From NCBI RefSeq assembly GCF_003337485.1, contig NZ_QPJJ01000001.1, forward strand, positions 124,001 through 188,000: a stretch of 64,000 bases of DNA. The letters are read 5' to 3'. Numbering within the stretch: the first letter of the stretch is position 1; every line of letters begins with the position of its first letter. Origin of the DNA: Saliterribacillus persicus. Lineage in GTDB: Bacteria; Bacillota; Bacilli; Bacillales; Amphibacillaceae. The notes below the pieces were generated by a model. That model had not been told where the DNA came from. It saw only the letters and a list, made by a program, of their open reading frames with translations, and did no database searches. Below are positions 63,363-64,000 of this stretch, in pieces. Made by a program: the position numbers and the translations under genes.

Positions 63363-63893
63363 ATGACTCAAATAAATAAAATAATTTCAGATTGGTTTTA
63401 TCAGTATAGTGATGATGTCTATCATTTTCTCGTCTATTATACTGGCACGGTGGATGTGGATGACCTCGTTCAAGAGGTGTTTATTCGAGCTGGGCGTGGA
63501 TACAAAAATTTCAACCATGATGCCAGTCCGAAAACTTGGTTAATCCGTATCGCCAGAAACATCGCTATTGATGAAAGCAGAAAAAAAGAAACAAAAATGA
63601 GCCGGCGAGCACATGAATATGATGAAAAAATCTTTAATCAGGAACAAAAAAATCCTATGAAGACTCCGGAAGATCAGCTTTTACATCAAGAAGAAATGCA
63701 GGAATTATATCATTCTATCAACCATTTAAAAACAGACTATCGAGATGTAGTGATTCTTCGAGCGATTAAAGGTTTTTCTATTCATGAAACTGCTGAAGCT
63801 TTAAGGTGGACTGAAGCTAAGGTTCGTGTCACGTATCACCGTGCAATAAACAAGCTTTCCGGTCAAGATGAAGGGAGGGATATCCATGCGTAA
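63363..63893 (+). CDS. ECF sigma factor (SigX-like)
   Basis: A 176-residue extracytoplasmic-function sigma factor. Region 2 includes DDLVQEVFIRAGRGYKNFNH and SPKTWLIRIARNIAIDESRK; region 4 is LKTDYRDVVILRAIKGFSIH followed by the helix-turn-helix ETAEALRWTEAKVRVTYHRA. It resembles SigX of Bacillus, which responds to envelope stress. ATG follows GGAGG. Its stop overlaps the start of an anti-sigma-like gene by eight bases, and an ECF promoter lies upstream, so the pair is autoregulated and coupled. Confidence 0.9.
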   Translation: MTQINKIISDWFYQYSDDVYHFLVYYTGTVDVDDLVQEVFIRAGRGYKNFNHDASPKTWLIRIARNIAIDESRKKETKMSRRAHEYDEKIFNQEQKNPMKTPEDQLLHQEEMQELYHSINHLKTDYRDVVILRAIKGFSIHETAEALRWTEAKVRVTYHRAINKLSGQDEGRDIHA

Positions 63894-64000
63894 AAGGGAT
63901 CCCAAAGATATCGAGCATAAATTAAAGAGCTTTCCTAAACAAGGATTAACAGATGAGAAGAAAAAACAGATGCATGAAAATATTATGAATCAATTGGAGG
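63886..64000 (+). CDS. Anti-sigma factor, N-terminal fragment (RsiX-like)
   Basis: The first 38 codons of a gene cut by the window end. The start ATG lies inside the last codons of the sigma-factor gene, and GGGAGGG is upstream. The soluble basic N-terminus (RKRDPKDIEHKLKSF) and the tight overlap fit the cytoplasmic domain of an anti-sigma factor. Identification rests mainly on position. Confidence 0.6.
   Translation, partial: MRKRDPKDIEHKLKSFPKQGLTDEKKKQMHENIMNQLE

Overview
The window reads as chromosomal DNA of a low-GC, Gram-positive Bacillaceae member. Shine-Dalgarno sites are purine-rich, start codons are mixed ATG/GTG/TTG, and there are many lipobox lipoproteins. The regulatory sites are typical of Bacillales: a SAM-I riboswitch, CcpA-type cre sites, Fur- and Rex-like boxes, and an ECF promoter. 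LplB/YtcP-type sugar transport, YesL and a YesM/YesN-type two-component pair also fit. Species cannot be fixed from sequence alone; a moderately halophilic genus such as Gracilibacillus or Oceanobacillus is a guess. No rRNA, tRNA, CRISPR array, prophage or intact insertion sequence was seen.

Layout. 1-5.4 kb: end of a ribose-type ABC system, CutC, a GH127 beta-L-arabinofuranosidase and a divergent AraC regulator. 5.9-8.2 kb: two zinc-ribbon membrane proteins. 8.2-10.6 kb: a SAM-I riboswitch controlling an OsmC-like protein and a sodium:solute symporter. 10.8-15.4 kb: hemolysin-III protein, FlaR-like P-loop protein followed by a 21-nt tandem array, ROK regulator, split chromate transporter, GNAT. 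15.5-21.4 kb: LysR, MFS, and an NMT1-type ABC transporter with a cysteine hydrolase. 22-32 kb: GH115 alpha-glucuronidase, then a sugar ABC/dehydrogenase/isomerase operon under a LacI regulator with two operators and a cre. 32-37 kb: Fur-boxed ferric ABC transporter interrupted by a 20-nt tandem array. 37-40.2 kb: pRiA4b ORF-3-type protein, pentapeptide protein, an unknown protein. 40.5-53.3 kb: YesMN-type two-component system, LplB/C-type ABC transporter, YesL, GH2 beta-glucuronidase, GH31 alpha-xylosidase and a Gfo/Idh dehydrogenase. 53.5-59.1 kb: sortase and its apparent substrate, methyltransferase with a duplicated tail, lactate permease with a Rex box and a third tandem array, DUF4395 protein. 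59.3-64 kb: GH42 beta-galactosidase, a HIRAN/HipA-like gene pair, and an ECF sigma/anti-sigma pair with its own ECF promoter.

The dominant theme is use of plant hemicellulose or gum side chains: arabinose, (methyl)glucuronate, xylose and galactose residues are each addressed by a different glycosidase, and products are imported by two ABC systems that lack their own ATPase. cre sites (two clear, others weaker) tie these genes to carbon catabolite control.

The most unusual feature is a set of three non-coding tandem arrays with unit lengths of exactly or almost exactly 20-21 nt but unrelated core sequences. Two start exactly at the stop codon of a gene and lie ahead of its terminator, and two switch core sequence midway without losing phase. 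The second candidate is the HIRAN protein whose N-terminus looks like the HipA N-terminal subdomain, directly preceded by a HipA-like kinase C-lobe lacking its N-lobe.
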